A stretch of DNA of 64,000 bases from Coix lacryma-jobi var. lacryma-jobi. Its lineage: Eukaryota > Streptophyta > Magnoliopsida > Poales > Poaceae. Below the pieces are notes generated by a model, which was not told the origin of the DNA, did no database searches, and saw only the letters and a list, made by a program, of their open reading frames with translations. The position numbers were made by a program, and so were the translations under genes. This document shows positions 10,876 to 21,740 of the stretch, piece after piece. Position 1 is the stretch's first letter. Each line of letters starts with the position of its first letter. The stretch spans positions 83,461,942 to 83,525,941 of the forward strand of contig CM019826.1 in the NCBI GenBank assembly GCA_009763385.1. Reading direction: 5' to 3'.

Positions 10876-11330
10876 ATGACCGCTGAAGAAGCCCGTGTAG
10901 GAGAGCCCGTGACAGCTGGTATGTATCTTGTAAACCACCATCCTGCCATTGTTTTATTTGATACTGGATCATCGCATTCCTTCATGAGCAAAGCATTTGC
11001 ACAAAAGCATAACCAAGAAATGTCTAAAATGGACTATGGTTTTCGCGTAAGCTCCGTGGGGAGTAGCGTGTTATCCAAACAGATGGTCTGTAATGCAACC
11101 ATCGACATTGGAGGGCACAAATTTGGAGCTAATCTCATAGTATTACCGAGATTAAGCATGAATGTAGTTTTAGGGATGAGTTGGATGAGTATGTGGAACG
11201 CGGTGTTAGACACTGCCAAAAGAACTCTTACCTTATTAGATGGGCGAACAAATAACAAGCTTTGTATCTCTCTTCCCCGAGGTGCTGACTTCGTTGACTT
11301 ATCTTGTACTTTGTCCATAGAAGATCTATC
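10876..11330 (+). pseudogene. Element E aspartic protease (gypsy)
   Basis: Retropepsin domain continuing from gag. AIVLFDTGSSHSFMS near 10948-10990 contains the catalytic DTG, and NLIVLP...VVLGMSWM near 11130-11190 is the second hallmark (ILG-type strand before the dimer tail). This is one of the few undamaged domains of E: the frame stays open from 10876 to 11628, into the RT. Confidence 0.86.
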
Positions 11331-12245
11331 TAAGATTCCAGTTGTCCGAGAGTTTCCAGACGTCTTTTCGGATGAGTTGACAGGGTTACCACCCAAGAGG
11401 GCAGTGGAGTTTGCAATCGAGTTGATACCAGGAACAACACCAATCTCTAGAAGGCCATACTGTATGCCACCCAATGAGCTAGCTGAACTCAAGACCCAGA
11501 TCAAAGAACTTTTAGGCAAGGAATTCATTCAACCTAGTGTATCAGAATGGGGTGCCCAACTTTGTTTGTTAAAAAGAAAGATAAGACATTATAGATGTGT
11601 GTGGATTATCGGCCACTCAATGTCGTGACTGTCAAAAACAATTATCCGTTGCCGTGGATAGACATTCTGTTTGATCAGTTATTCAGAGCCAAGGTGTTTT
11701 CCAAGATCGATCTGAGATCAGGTTACCACCAGATCAGAATTCGACCACAAGACATCCCAAAGACTGCTTTCTCAACCAGATATGGGTTATATGAGTATCT
11801 TGTCATGTCTTTTCGATTGATAAATGCTCCAGCATACTTCATGAGTTTGATGAACTCGGTGTTCATGCCAGAATTGGATAAGTTCGTAGTGGTGTTCATT
11901 GATGATATTCTGGTGTATTCTGAGAACCCAGAAGACCATGCAGAGCACTTGAGGATTGATTTGACCAGACTTAGGGAGCATAAGCTCTATGCTAAGTTAG
12001 TAAGTGTGAGTTTTGGATGATGAAGGAGGTACATTTCCTTGCCATGTTTATCCGAGGAGGGAATCTCAGTTGACCCTAGTAAGGTACAATAAGTGATGGA
12101 TTGGAAAGCTCCTACTTCGTTTGGTGAAATTCGAAGTTTTCTTGGCTTAGCAGGATACTATCGCCGTTTCATTCCGACTTTTCCAAGATTGCAAAACTAA
12201 TGACAAGCTTTCTGCAAAAAGACCAGAAGTTTGAGTGGACAGAGA
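11331..12245 (+). pseudogene. Element E reverse transcriptase (gypsy)
   Basis: RT opens with VREFPDVFSDELTGLPP and PGTTPISRRPYCMPPNEL. A frameshift near 11575 moves to [34 protein letters not shown] and the catalytic [10 protein letters not shown] (about 11890-11915), so both active-site Asp codons remain. After HKLYAKL the frame breaks again near 12000 and continues as decayed connection sequence ([18 protein letters not shown], about 12127-12180). The frameshifts and an in-frame stop near 12090 inactivate it. Confidence 0.87.
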
Positions 12246-12690
12246 GAGTGTGAATAGCTTTCCATAACCTGCGGAGACTGTTGACCACTGCTCCTGTTTT
12301 GGCTCAACCAGACATTGAAAGCCCTTTGATGTCTTTGTGAGCATCGAAAGTTGGTTTAGGTTGTGTCCTTATGCAGAAGGCAGAGTGATTGCTTATGCTT
12401 CTCACCAGTTGAGGAAACATGAAAAAAACTATCCTACGCATGATTTGCAGTTAGCCGCTGTGGTGCACGCTCTGAAAATCTGGAGACATTATCGGCTTGG
12501 TAACGTCTGTAATATGTACACGGATCACAAAAGTCTCAAATATATCTTCACTCAACCTGAGTTGAATATGAGGCAAAGAAGATGGCTTGAGTTAATCAAG
12601 GACTACGATCTGCAGATACACTATCATTCTGGAAAAGCAAATGTAGTTGCCGACGCATTGAGTCGAAAGTCACATTGCAACAACCTAAGG
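12246..12690 (+). pseudogene. Element E RNase H (gypsy)
   Basis: RNase H degrades the RNA strand of the RT product. Its start is broken near 12250-12345 (a damaged equivalent of the usual VYTDASK segment). From 12370 it reads cleanly as [32 protein letters not shown], with [11 protein letters not shown] and the end motif [14 protein letters not shown]. The line joins in frame to integrase; 12337-13266 is one open frame. Confidence 0.86.
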
Positions 12691-13620
12691 GTACTACCAG
12701 AAAATGAGTTCAGTCTTATACATCCTGTAATTCTGCACAACATCAGGCTGCAAGGCACATTAATTGATCAAATTCTTGAAGGGCAGAAAATAGATAAGGG
12801 AATTTATCATATCAAGGAAAAGATGAAGACGACAACTGAGCTAGTTAAACATTTTCCCAGTGATGAAAATGGCATCTTATGGTTTGACAAGCGCTTAGTG
12901 GTGGCCAAGGATCGAGAGCTCAGAAATCGGATTATGGACGAAGCACATTTGTCCAAATTATCTATTCATCCTGGTAGCACGAAGATGTATCATGATTGGC
13001 GTTCAAGATTTTGGTGGACCAAGCTGAAAAAGGAAATTGATGCTTATGTAGCTAGGTGTGATACCTATTGCCAGGTGAAAGCTGTTCACATGAAGCCAGC
13101 CGGAATGCTTCAACCATTGTTGGTACCTGAATGGAAATGGGAAGAAGTGTGCATGGATTTTATCACCGGATTGCCAACCACCCAGAAAGGAAATGATTCA
13201 ATTTGGGTAATAGTTGATCGCCTTACCAAGACCGCACATTTCATCCCAGTCAAAACTCGTTATTGAGCACCAAATTATGCGGAGCTTATTGTCAGTCAAA
13301 TTGTTCGACTACATGGTATACCCAAGATCATAGTTTCATATCGAGGATCGCAGTTTACTGCACCATTTTGGGAGAAACTGCAGAAGGAGTTGGTAACAGA
13401 ACTAGTCAGAAGTCCGGCTTATCACACGCAAACATCAGGGCGAACAGAAAGAGTGAACCAAGTTCTGGAAGACATGTTGAGAGCCTATGTAATATCAGCC
13501 AAGGGTTCTTGGGAGAAATGGTTACCCTTAGCTGAATTTGCATACAACAATAGTTACCAAGAGAGCATTCAGATGGCGCCCTTTGAAGCCCTATATGGCA
13601 GAAGATGAAGAACACCGATA
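12691..13620 (+). pseudogene. Element E integrase (gypsy) with a lost catalytic residue
   Basis: The zinc-binding part has [17 protein letters not shown] and CDTYC (HHCC type). The core keeps [10 protein letters not shown] (first Asp, about 13150) and GRTERVNQ (Glu, about 13440). Two lesions lie in an otherwise single frame: TGA at 13264-13266 after VKTRY, and TAT at 13339-13341, where SxRGSQFT normally has the second catalytic Asp. The DDE triad is therefore D-Y-E, inactive even if the stop were bypassed. The end motif ESIQMAPFEALYGRR is followed by a stop at 13606. Confidence 0.88.
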
Positions 13621-14231
13621 AATTGGGTTGAACCAGGAGAACGTCGATATTACGGAATTGATTTCATTAACGAAGCAGAAGAACAAGTTAGAACAATTCA
13701 ACGACATATAGCAGCTGCTCAGTCTCGACAGAAGAGTTATGCCGACAGCGAAGAAGACCGCTTGAGTTCAATAAAGGTGATTATGTCTACTTAAAGGTTT
13801 CCCCCATGAAAGGTGTCAAATGCTTTGGAATCAGAAGAAAGCTAGCGCCAAGGTTTGTAGGACCATATAAAGTTGTGAAAAGGAAAGGGGAGGTAGCTTA
13901 TCAACTACAGTTACCAGAACATTTGAAAGTTGTATTCCCTGTATTCCCTGTTTCCAGGTGTCGCAACTAAAGAAGTGTCTTCGAGTACCATAAGAAGAAG
14001 TACAACCAGCCAAAGTCGAGTTGCAATCCGATCTCACTTACTCCGTAAAGCCGCACCAAGTGCTTGACAGAAAGAAAGGGTAACTCGTGGTAAAATAGTG
14101 AAGCAACACAAGGTATCTTGGAGTGAGCAAGACGACCGGGATGCCACTTGGGAAACGGAAGACCATTTAAGAGAAGTGTATCCACACTTTTATAAGAAAT
14201 GGTTGGTAACTCAAATCTCGGGACAAGATCT
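13621..14231 (+). pseudogene. Element E integrase C-terminus with chromodomain-like tail
   Basis: Broken C-terminal region. FGIRRKLAPRFVGPYKVVKRKGEVAYQL (13815-13905) is the GPY/F module that ends chromovirus integrases. After a short duplication (GTATTCCCT twice near 13930) and a frameshift comes KVSWSEQDDRDATWETEDHL (about 14110-14170), the chromodomain-type segment, which in this lineage is thought to steer insertion towards particular chromatin. Loss of frame makes it non-functional. Confidence 0.8.
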
Positions 14232-14234
14232 TTT

Positions 14235-14248
14235 AAGGAGGGGAGGGC
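14235..14248 (+). promoter_or_regulatory. Polypurine tract of element E
   Basis: AAGGAGGGGAGGGC lies directly before TGTAACACC, the LTR start; it is the plus-strand primer site. Confidence 0.85.
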
Positions 14249-14838
14249 TGTAACACCTCTGGTGTTAAGCAACCCTAATACATAACTTGAACTTGTCTTT
14301 TCATGTGACATCTGGTGTTAAGTAACATCTCATGAGCATAAAGCATTTTCATATGTTTTCCCTCTTTTTTTGTAATGTGTCTTTTCATGTGATAATGATA
14401 CTAAGCATACTTGGTATGATGTTTGTTTGGCTTGTTTTGAAGTGGTTTGGAGTTTCTAGCTAGCAACCTAACCTTGTTGATAAGTCAAAATGAAGCCTTG
14501 TTTATGTGGACCATTTTGGTTAATCAAGTCTCTAACCCTAGTTGACCAAATAGAGCCCTAGGAGTTCTTTTGTTTGACTAACAAAGACCTACTTGATAGA
14601 AGCTTTGTGTGGCTGAATGCCCTTAACCAAAAGTGTGTAGAATTTAGAGTAGAACAAAAGTTGTTTTTGGGTCAACTCATGAAAATGGGTCTAAACTTAG
14701 TGTTTTGAGGCCCACAGGGCAGATTTGAGGGAGTTTAGACTTGGAAAATTTCCTAAGTCTTTAAACTGCAAAAACAGTTTCGTCTAGGGGACTTTGGAGC
14801 TCTTCTGAGAAATATCCAAGCCGAACCAAGGCTCGAAC
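14249..14838 (+). repeat. 5' part of the 3' LTR of element E
   Basis: Starts TGTAACACCTCTGGTGTTAAG after the polypurine tract and is cut at 14838 by element A. Short repeats TCTGGTGTTAAG occur at 14259 and 14310. No gene is visible. The remainder should appear right of the window after the 5' end of A, preceded by a repeat of CGAAC (14834-14838). Confidence 0.82.
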
Positions 14839-15817
14839 TGAAGACCGAAAGTGCTATACAAGGCGCTACAGAGGGGGGGGGGGTGAATGGGAGCTTTAAA
14901 TTTCTTCTAAGAAACTTATAGCCACTGTCCCTAAAATCAACCCCAGGAGCAAGACCGACTCAAATGATGTCCACGACCCAAGAGATTGGGTGGATGTTCC
15001 CTAGGAACATAGCGGGACACCATAAAAACTCCCACAGCCAAGTTCACGTAGGTCAACTAGTGACAGGATGAACTTTAGGTAACCTCAACCTCCCCCGAGC
15101 AACGCTCGGGGGATTCAGGCTATTTCGCAAAGCGGGAAGCTCGATTTCTGTAGAGCGCGGAGTCAGGAATCCAACGCAAAAAGCGGATCTCAAATCTGAA
15201 GTTGGATGAATGAACTGCGGACAAAAACGTGCAGATCAGTACTGACCGGACTCTAGTGATCGGACTAGAAACCAGTTTGGGAGCTCTCTGTTTACGACCG
15301 GACTCACAGTGAAAAATGCGTCCGGTCACAAGCAGTGCGTCGGTGTCAACACAGACAGATAAGGAACAGTAACCTCTGTGCATCGCCGGTCACATGCAAG
15401 TCGAGCGTCCGGTCAAGTCATGAAGAAAATGCAGTGAACGTGTTCAATGATCGGACTCATGACCAAGCGTCCGGTCGGCCCGACTCGTGCGTCCGTCACC
15501 CCGACGCAGCTCTGTTCGTCCACCGATTTGACTCGATCTCACCCAAAACGAACCCCTAGGGTTCAATCTTGGTGAGAGAAGTCACAAGGAGAGTAGTGAG
15601 CTACTCCTAAGAGATCATGGCTCGAACCTATCTCCCAATCGATGAATCAAAGAACTTTGGGGAAGAGAGGGAGAAAAGTTGATCCAAACAAAACTTGACC
15701 GATCTGATTCTACAAGTGATTAGAGTGCAATTCCTTCGGTCAAAAGATCACAAACCCGTTTGTGCTCAAAGTGGTTCAAACGAAATCGAAAACCAACTCA
15801 CGGAGAGAAAGAACGAG
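14839..15817 (-). repeat. 3' LTR of A, U5-side piece
   Basis: On the plus strand it starts TGAAGACCGAAAG and shares with B and D the tract that reads GAGGGGGGGTGAATGGGAGCT. It holds dispersed words ACCGGACT / CGTCCGGTC (15235-15500), the counterpart of the GGACTGTCCGC array of B. It ends at the insertion of F; ACGAG (15813-15817) is repeated at 26858-26862. Confidence 0.88.
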
Positions 15818-16269
15818 TGTTGACGCAAAACGTGACACCTCACGCCAAGCACACAGCAAGCCGAAAAGCTAGCTTCAATCGAGTGCCCGGAATGTGCTGA
15901 ATCCGGAGACGTGCCAGTCGGTTTGACCTGAAAACCAACAAGGGAAAAAACTATGAGAATACCTTTGGAACATGCCGGATAAAACCAGACAGTTCCATAT
16001 GTACGGCTTTGAGAGCCAATCACGACGGCACACAGCTATAGAAGCTGTCTATCAGAGCATGTTTATAAAGTAATTCGGCTAGTATGAGAACAGAATATGT
16101 AAAGCATATTAACTACCGAATGCATATGTAAAGAAAGACATGCTTGGACAAATTAAAGATATTATAAACAGGTAACTTGCAAATATAGATCTATTCAAAT
16201 AACACACGCATAGGCTAATCCAACTAATCTGTCGCACGTTTAGTCTTCATAAACTGGTCAGGCATAAAC

Positions 16270-16935
16270 TCAAGCAAAGCTAATCCACCGCATGATACCA
16301 CTTGCTATAAGTTTACACCACTTCATATAATTAGATTAATCCACCGCATGATACAATCTAATTATAACAAGCTAAAAGCATGCATATATTTGAACAGATC
16401 TATAAAGGCTCATTACTCATGTAAGCTTAACCAAGATCGGCAAACCAGCCGAATTGGGGTCCATGAAGAAGGAACAAACAAGCAAGCACGATTAAACTAA
16501 TCTAACCTGCACCTGCATCTGCGCACGACACCTAGTTTCATCAAAGCCTAACCATGATTGATATGCATGAACCCACAACATGTAACAATCTAGATTGAAA
16601 GTTGATTCAGCCATCATGATCTTATGATTAAAAGAGAGCACACAGCAAACTCATGCGACAAGGCCCGAACAAAGATCAATCTAATTGGGCAAAAGGTGTT
16701 ACAAGAATTAAATAAATGAAACATATAACACATGATAACTTAATGAATCTATTGGATCTGCCAAATCTAATAGAGCCGATAACTTTTTTACTCATGACTT
16801 AATCCGCCGCATGATACAAGGCATAAGCAAAAACTTCCCATCATAAGCTTAAATCCGCCGCACGATACTAAGCTTAACATACGAGACTACTTGCATCATA
16901 TCTAAATCCACCGCATGATACTAGACATGATAGCA
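16270..16935. repeat. Five copies of a 17-nt core, each between complementary arms
   Basis: Core AATCC(A/G)CCGCA(T/C)GATAC occurs at 16282-16298, 16338-16354, 16801-16817, 16852-16868 and 16905-16921. Each copy has its own flanking inverted repeat. The clearest is TATAATTAGATT (16326-16337) against AATCTAATTATA (16355-16366), a perfect 12-bp stem. The other LTR of F has the same array near 25778-26410. The cores lie downstream of the TATA candidate, so they would be in the RNA leader. Confidence 0.88.
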
Positions 16936-17070
16936 AGGTTGCCGGTACTTACGGAGGTCGACGGATCGATGATTCCTCTCGAAGAACTCGACGACACGAC
17001 TAAGGACTCAAAGGTGGCACGGGGCCGGTTTGTATTGATATGGTTGTGAACAATTTTACAATGATCAAGG

Positions 17071-17086
17071 GTTTATATTTATACCC
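17071..17086 (-). promoter_or_regulatory. TATA-box candidate in the 3' LTR of F
   Basis: Minus strand GGGTATAAATATAAAC, about 290 bp into the LTR. The matching site in the 5' LTR, which would be the working promoter, is at 26558-26571. Confidence 0.65.
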
Positions 17087-17371
17087 TAGACGAAACATGA
17101 GTCCTAAATGATTATGACTTATACAACGAATTTTGGAAAGATACAAATATTATTCCTATTTTCTCATCGTCCTCCATCGTCACATATCTTCTCGTGTAAG
17201 CTACCTTCACTTCCCGAATGGAGTCGTTGTTTCGCAAAACAACCAACCATGTAGGCACTTGCCGAAATCCTGAGAACTAGCCGACTGCTTGGTCACTTAC
17301 CGAATGCTTCTTTTACTGCCGGCTGGGCCATCTTGTCATCCTCTCGTGTGTGCGAAAATCTGGTGTTAACA

Positions 17372-17391
17372 CATGCCCCCTCAATTTCGGG
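17372..17391 (-). promoter_or_regulatory. Polypurine tract of F
   Basis: On the minus strand AATTGAGGGGGCATG directly precedes the 3' LTR start TGTTAACACC. It fixes the orientation of F as minus. Confidence 0.82.
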
Positions 17392-17523
17392 ATAAAAGTC
17401 GATTTTTTATTCCGAAATTGTCTGCAAGCTTCTTCCTTCTCCTAGTTTTTGCTTCTCAGCACTGTAGCCGCCGCTCGAGAAATTCAAATCTTTGCGCAAC
17501 ACCGATTTCACTTCGAACCCTTG

Positions 17524-20506
17524 ATGGCGACCCAAGACAAGATCCTAGAGGTAAATTTCACATATTCAGTAATCTCTTGCTAGCTCTTTCGGTTTATTTT
17601 CTTCCTCCATCTGCTATTTCTTGAAGGAATATAAGAACCAAATCTTGATTCCTTATGCTGCCAATCCTGACTCCTATCTCCTTGGTCCAATGGGAAATCC
17701 CGATCTAACGGAGATTATCGAGAAGGAAACCCAAAGAATTCCCTTCAAATCTGAATTACTTCACCAAGTCACTAGCCGAACACCTTCAAGAACTGGCCTT
17801 TTCCCCCAATTGTTGGATGGTGAAATTGGTACCGGGGAGGATGTTTGAAAAAAGCAGCATTCACTGGGAAAATCAAGATATTGGCCATTGTCTAGAATTA
17901 TCTTTATCAGAAACACCCAGAAACGACCCACTTCTGATAGCAACTTCCCATTTCTGGTCCAATGCTATCAATGCTTTCATCTTTGGCCACGGTATGATGA
18001 CTATTACTTTGGCAGACGTCTTCATGATGACTGGTCTGAATGTAACATTACCAGTATATCCTTACAAATACAAGAACAAAAGCAATCAGAGAGCTGTCAG
18101 TTCTGGATGTGGATGGGCTAAATATATTTAGTCTTATATGGAGTCATCCAATACTGTCTTTGACAAAGAACTGAAAGCCTTCATGAATATGTGGCTATGT
18201 AGATTCATCTTCTGTGGCAAATCCAATGAACCCACCCTGAACCATATGGTGATGGCTGAAGATTTATCTGCAGGTGCTCAAATTTCACTAGGCAAATACC
18301 TCTTGGGTTCTGTCTATCATATGATGCATCAGATCACTCTCCAGATGCACACGGGCAGAGAAATTTCTTGTGTGAATGGTCCCTGGTGGTTGGTTCAGAT
18401 GTGGCTTCAACTATATATGCATCAGATAGTGTCTGTGAGCCTTCTCAACTTGAGTTTCCCTTCAATTAATTATGCTGAAGGTAAAACAGCAAGAGTGAAA
18501 GCCTGCCAAACTTATGGAGAAGTGGCATCATCCATCATCATCGACATGGACATTGGTCATCTCTTCAAGCTATTCTTCAAAGGCTTTGGCAATGTACTCT
18601 GGCTCCTTACAGAGAGAATGAAAACCTGACTTTTCCTTGCAAGTTTAACTACGAATCCGGCTGTGCAGACAAAACATCTATTGACATCTTCAATTCTTTC
18701 ATCAAACCCTGCGTTCTACTAGCCGAATTTAACCATGGAAGAGTGTGCAGTCCACCTACGAATTCTATTATCCAAACATGGTGGCCAGACAATTAGGATG
18801 CGGTCAATTGCCCCCCAAACTCTTCTTCTCAACAATAATAAGACCCAGAGTAATTACAGAGGGGATAGTGGCTAAAAAAGTCTTTGAATTAGGATGGCAG
18901 TTGCCAACATATGAACCATCTCCATTTGGGATAGTAGATATTACTCATCCTTTCTTCACTTCCTGGTGGGAAGAATGGCGTACTCACTCTTCAACGTGCC
19001 AGTTCACCCTTTGTGTCAAAACTTGCAACCTGACTTTGCTTCTGACAGTGAGGTAATCTCATCACTCCTATCATTCTCCATTCTTGAATTCAATCCCTTT
19101 CTAACACTCGGCCATACACAGGATCCTGAGCCTACACCTCCTGCCAAAGTGATCCAATATTACCAGGCTGGACCCAATCCTGCTCTTGGTTTCAATGCTC
19201 CAAGCTTGAACAACTTCATGAAGATCCCTGCAACTTCAACCATCATGTCTTTAGGAGAAGAGAACAAGAGAAAGGCACTAGAGAATGTCTCTTCGTCTAA
19301 GAAAACAAGGACTAAAAGGGCTAAACCATCTCCAAGGTATGAATTTCCATTTAATGCTAAGCAACTCTATTCGGCAATAAATCTGATCAAATCTACATTT
19401 CGTCACTTGCTGCAGCCACAGGTCAAGGTCCTGAAATCAAGCAGTACTTCAGCAACTGCCAAACTATTTCCTGAAGCTTTTACAAAAATATCCAAGACGA
19501 GACCGAAGACCCAAAACTCCCGAAGGTTTAAGAATGAAGAAATCGATGGGACTATAGGTAATACAGTCAGCCATCCTCCTTTCTGTCGTCACACGCTCAT
19601 GCCACTACTTGAAACAGATGAAATTTTAAAAGAACTAGAAGCAGAGCCATCTCCCGATCATACTCCAAGCCCGCCTCCTCTGAATATTCAACAAAGTCCT
19701 CGAGCAAGCCAAGGCGCAGTGTCTTCTGATGATCAATCAGCCCAGCAAGCAAAGCTTTGTCTTTGAATTACATTGCTTTCACCAAACATACTTAGTTGGC
19801 TAACTCCTTTCTCTTTCTTCAGAAAAATACTAAAGAGCCGACCACGAGTTACTCTTTCCCTGCCGAAGATTATATCATCGAAAAAGGTGAAGAAATACTT
19901 CCCATCCCAACATACTTTATCAATAGAAAACCAGGCTCGGCTGAGGGAAATAATTACTCCTCTAAACAAGGACGTTGTCAATCTAGTTCAAGACGCAGAT
20001 CAGATAAGAGATATTCTCTAGCTTATTGATGAAGACATTCCTTCCACTCTTCTGACCCACTTGGAATCTGCAGCTTGTCTCGACAACTTTGTCGGAATGG
20101 TAAGGAGAGCAACTAAAAACATATCATCCAAGGCTGCCCTGCAGAATGACAGGTCTTCAAAGAAGCTGAAACTTAAAGATTTGCATTCCAATGTTCAAAT
20201 CGCAAAAAATTCCCTGGCAACTTTGGAGTCTGAACTAAAAGTCATGGAGGAATACAAGAGCATGTTAGAGGTCCAGTTAGCCACCCTTAATAAAATCCAA
20301 TCTCACAGGGCTTATATGGCTGATCTGCCGAGGGACATAGAAGCAGGCTCGTTGAAGATAACTTCGGCTCTCAAAGAAGATCAACAAATCAAAGCTAAAT
20401 TATCCAGAATCCAAAATCCGAAGATGAAGATAAAAAAGTACTTGATACTGTCAGCCGAATTAGAACCAAAGCCATAAAGACAATCAATCAGTTTTTGAAT
20501 GAGTAA
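17524..20506 (+). pseudogene. Antisense ORF 1 of F: plant-mobile-domain protein with coiled coil
   Basis: Runs opposite to pol, between integrase and the 3' LTR. A probable first exon (17524-17550, MATQDKILE) is followed by a GT-AG intron (17551-17626) and an in-frame continuation EYKNQILIPYAANPDSYLLG. After a frameshift near 17760 comes HFWSNAINAFIFGHGMMTIT then LADVFMMTGLNV, the hallmark of plant mobile domains (TIF-GE-TLEDV-GL pattern). More of the domain follows to about 19055 with breaks near 18130, 18630 and 18965. Possible introns lie at 19056-19122 and near 19767-19821. The C-terminus is basic and Ser/Pro-rich, then a coiled coil (20100-20470, e.g. LATLESELKVMEEYKSMLE). Whether it is an old host capture or a Tat lineage gene cannot be told from sequence. 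Confidence 0.75.
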
Positions 20507-20941
20507 ATATTGATCTTGTAACAAACCAAGCGTAGCATACTTCGTCTTTGTAAAACCATTTTGATACCTTTATGCTTCCACTCACCTGAGAATGCAATCG
20601 GCTTCTCTCCCTTAACTTCCATGTGATAAGATATAGCCGATTGTCTTCATTTTCCGATAGCCGAATGAACCCTTTTTTTAAAGAACTAAAAAAATCGAGT
20701 GGCGTTCGATTTAGCTGAGCCTGGCCTAGTTAAAACAGCCCAGCCGAAAGGAAAAAACCCTATTCTTTTGCTTTGGCATTTTTACTCCATTATTCCGTAG
20801 ACTTCGCCACGACTCTTTTCCGGCTCATAAATAAATCCTCTCTACAACCTCGATTAGCACTTGCAGTTGCGCATTTTAAACCCCCGACTCTTCACTTCCT
20901 CCTGTCGGCTCAACCTAGAAGAAAACCCTAGGCCTGCAGCA
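20507..20941 (+). other. Spacer between the antisense ORFs of F, possible promoter region
   Basis: No coding potential is recognised. It contains TCATAAATAAATCC near 20824-20837, about 110 bp upstream of the ORF 2 start, a weak TATA-like element. AGCCGA/GCCGAATG words are common here. Confidence 0.4.
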
Positions 20942-21740
20942 ATGGTAAATGGTGACGACCGCGGCAAGCGACCTGCTGAAGGGGAAGCGGAGGGCAGCCG
21001 AGTACCGCAACGCCGGCGCCATGGGTAAGAATCGGTCATCTTGCCCTCTTGCAATCCCTATTTCCCTGTTTATCCATTGTTTCGATTTCGATTCTCTTCT
21101 TCTAGGATAAGATTCATTTCCAGCGGCCAAAGCCATCTTCTCCCCCGACCCGGAACTCCATCATCCGGATCCTCCAGCTCTTCCAATTCCTCGGATTCTT
21201 CCTCGGATTCCTCCTACTCCGACCGGTGGAGTCATCGCGATGCCTGCCGTTTTAAGGAGGAAAGGGACAAGGCCCGAGAGGAGCTGAGCGAAATTTCTAA
21301 GTAGTACGGTATTGACCAGTTCGACTGGGAGGACCAGCGCAACACAATTCTGCGACGCAATTTTAGGTCAGTGAAATCTTCGCCCGATTCCCCTTATCGG
21401 ACTTGTTTGCTTGATATGCCCCCTTTTCTGTCCAGCATTATCTGCAGAGGTCGAGCGCCTAAAGGTCGCGGGAACCAGGGTAGCCAACAAGGTGAACGCC
21501 TAGGGGGAAACCGTGGAGGCGCATCTTGATGATGCGGAAGGCCGTGTCGATCGAGTTGCCGTTCACAGCGTACACCATGGTGTTGCTCTGGGGTTGGCGG
21601 CGATGTCCACCCAGACGCGTGAGGACTTCTCCGCCATGCCGACTGGCTTCCATGGTGGGGATTTTCCAGAGGATATTGAAGATATTCTGGAAAGTTATGA
21701 GGATCATGCGACTGTGCTTGCCCAGGTTTCTGATGCTTAA
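20942..21740 (+). pseudogene. Antisense ORF 2 of F: Ser-rich, coiled-coil protein, spliced
   Basis: Second gene-like region opposite to pol. The ATG at 20942 gives MVNGDDRGKRPAEGEAEG. GT-AG introns at 21025-21105 and 21367-21435 would join three exons. Exon 2 has a long Ser/Asp run (about 21160-21225), then a charged helix KEERDKAREELSEISK, which ends at an in-frame TAG near 21302 before YGIDQFDWEDQRN. Exon 3 has ALSAEVERLKVAG and ends EDIEDILESYEDHATVLAQ. The layout resembles proteins annotated in grasses as putative gypsy-type transposon proteins, but I cannot assign a function. The stop and further breaks make it a pseudogene. Confidence 0.6.

Larger units (their letters stand above)
9832..14838 (+). 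mobile_element. Element E: Tekay-like chromovirus gypsy, base of the nest
   Basis: Plus-strand Ty3/gypsy element with gag, protease, RT, RNase H, integrase, a chromodomain-like tail, a polypurine tract and the start of the 3' LTR (TGTAACACC, typical of Del/Tekay LTRs). Its left side is interrupted by C in the first codons of gag, and its 3' LTR by A at 14838. Its 5' LTR and the end of its 3' LTR lie off-window. All other elements in the window are inserted, directly or indirectly, into this copy, so it is the oldest resident. Multiple stops and frameshifts fit that age. Confidence 0.9.
15818..17371 (-). repeat. 3' LTR of F (1554 bp)
   Basis: Plus-strand ends are TGTTGACGCAAAACG and GGTGTTAACA. 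It is collinear with 25311-26857, with scattered substitutions and small indels. It carries five hairpin-flanked 17-nt cores (see 16270-16935) and a TATA candidate at 17071-17086. Confidence 0.93.

Noticed and set aside
15120..15559. Short ORFs in the LTR piece of A on both strands
   Set aside because: They lie in the ACCGGACT/GTCCGGTC repeat area, with no domain and no counterpart in B.
17524..20506. Mobile-domain gene as a free-standing host gene
   Set aside because: It lies wholly between the integrase and 3' LTR of one element with intact target duplication, so it travelled with F; it is annotated as an antisense ORF of F.
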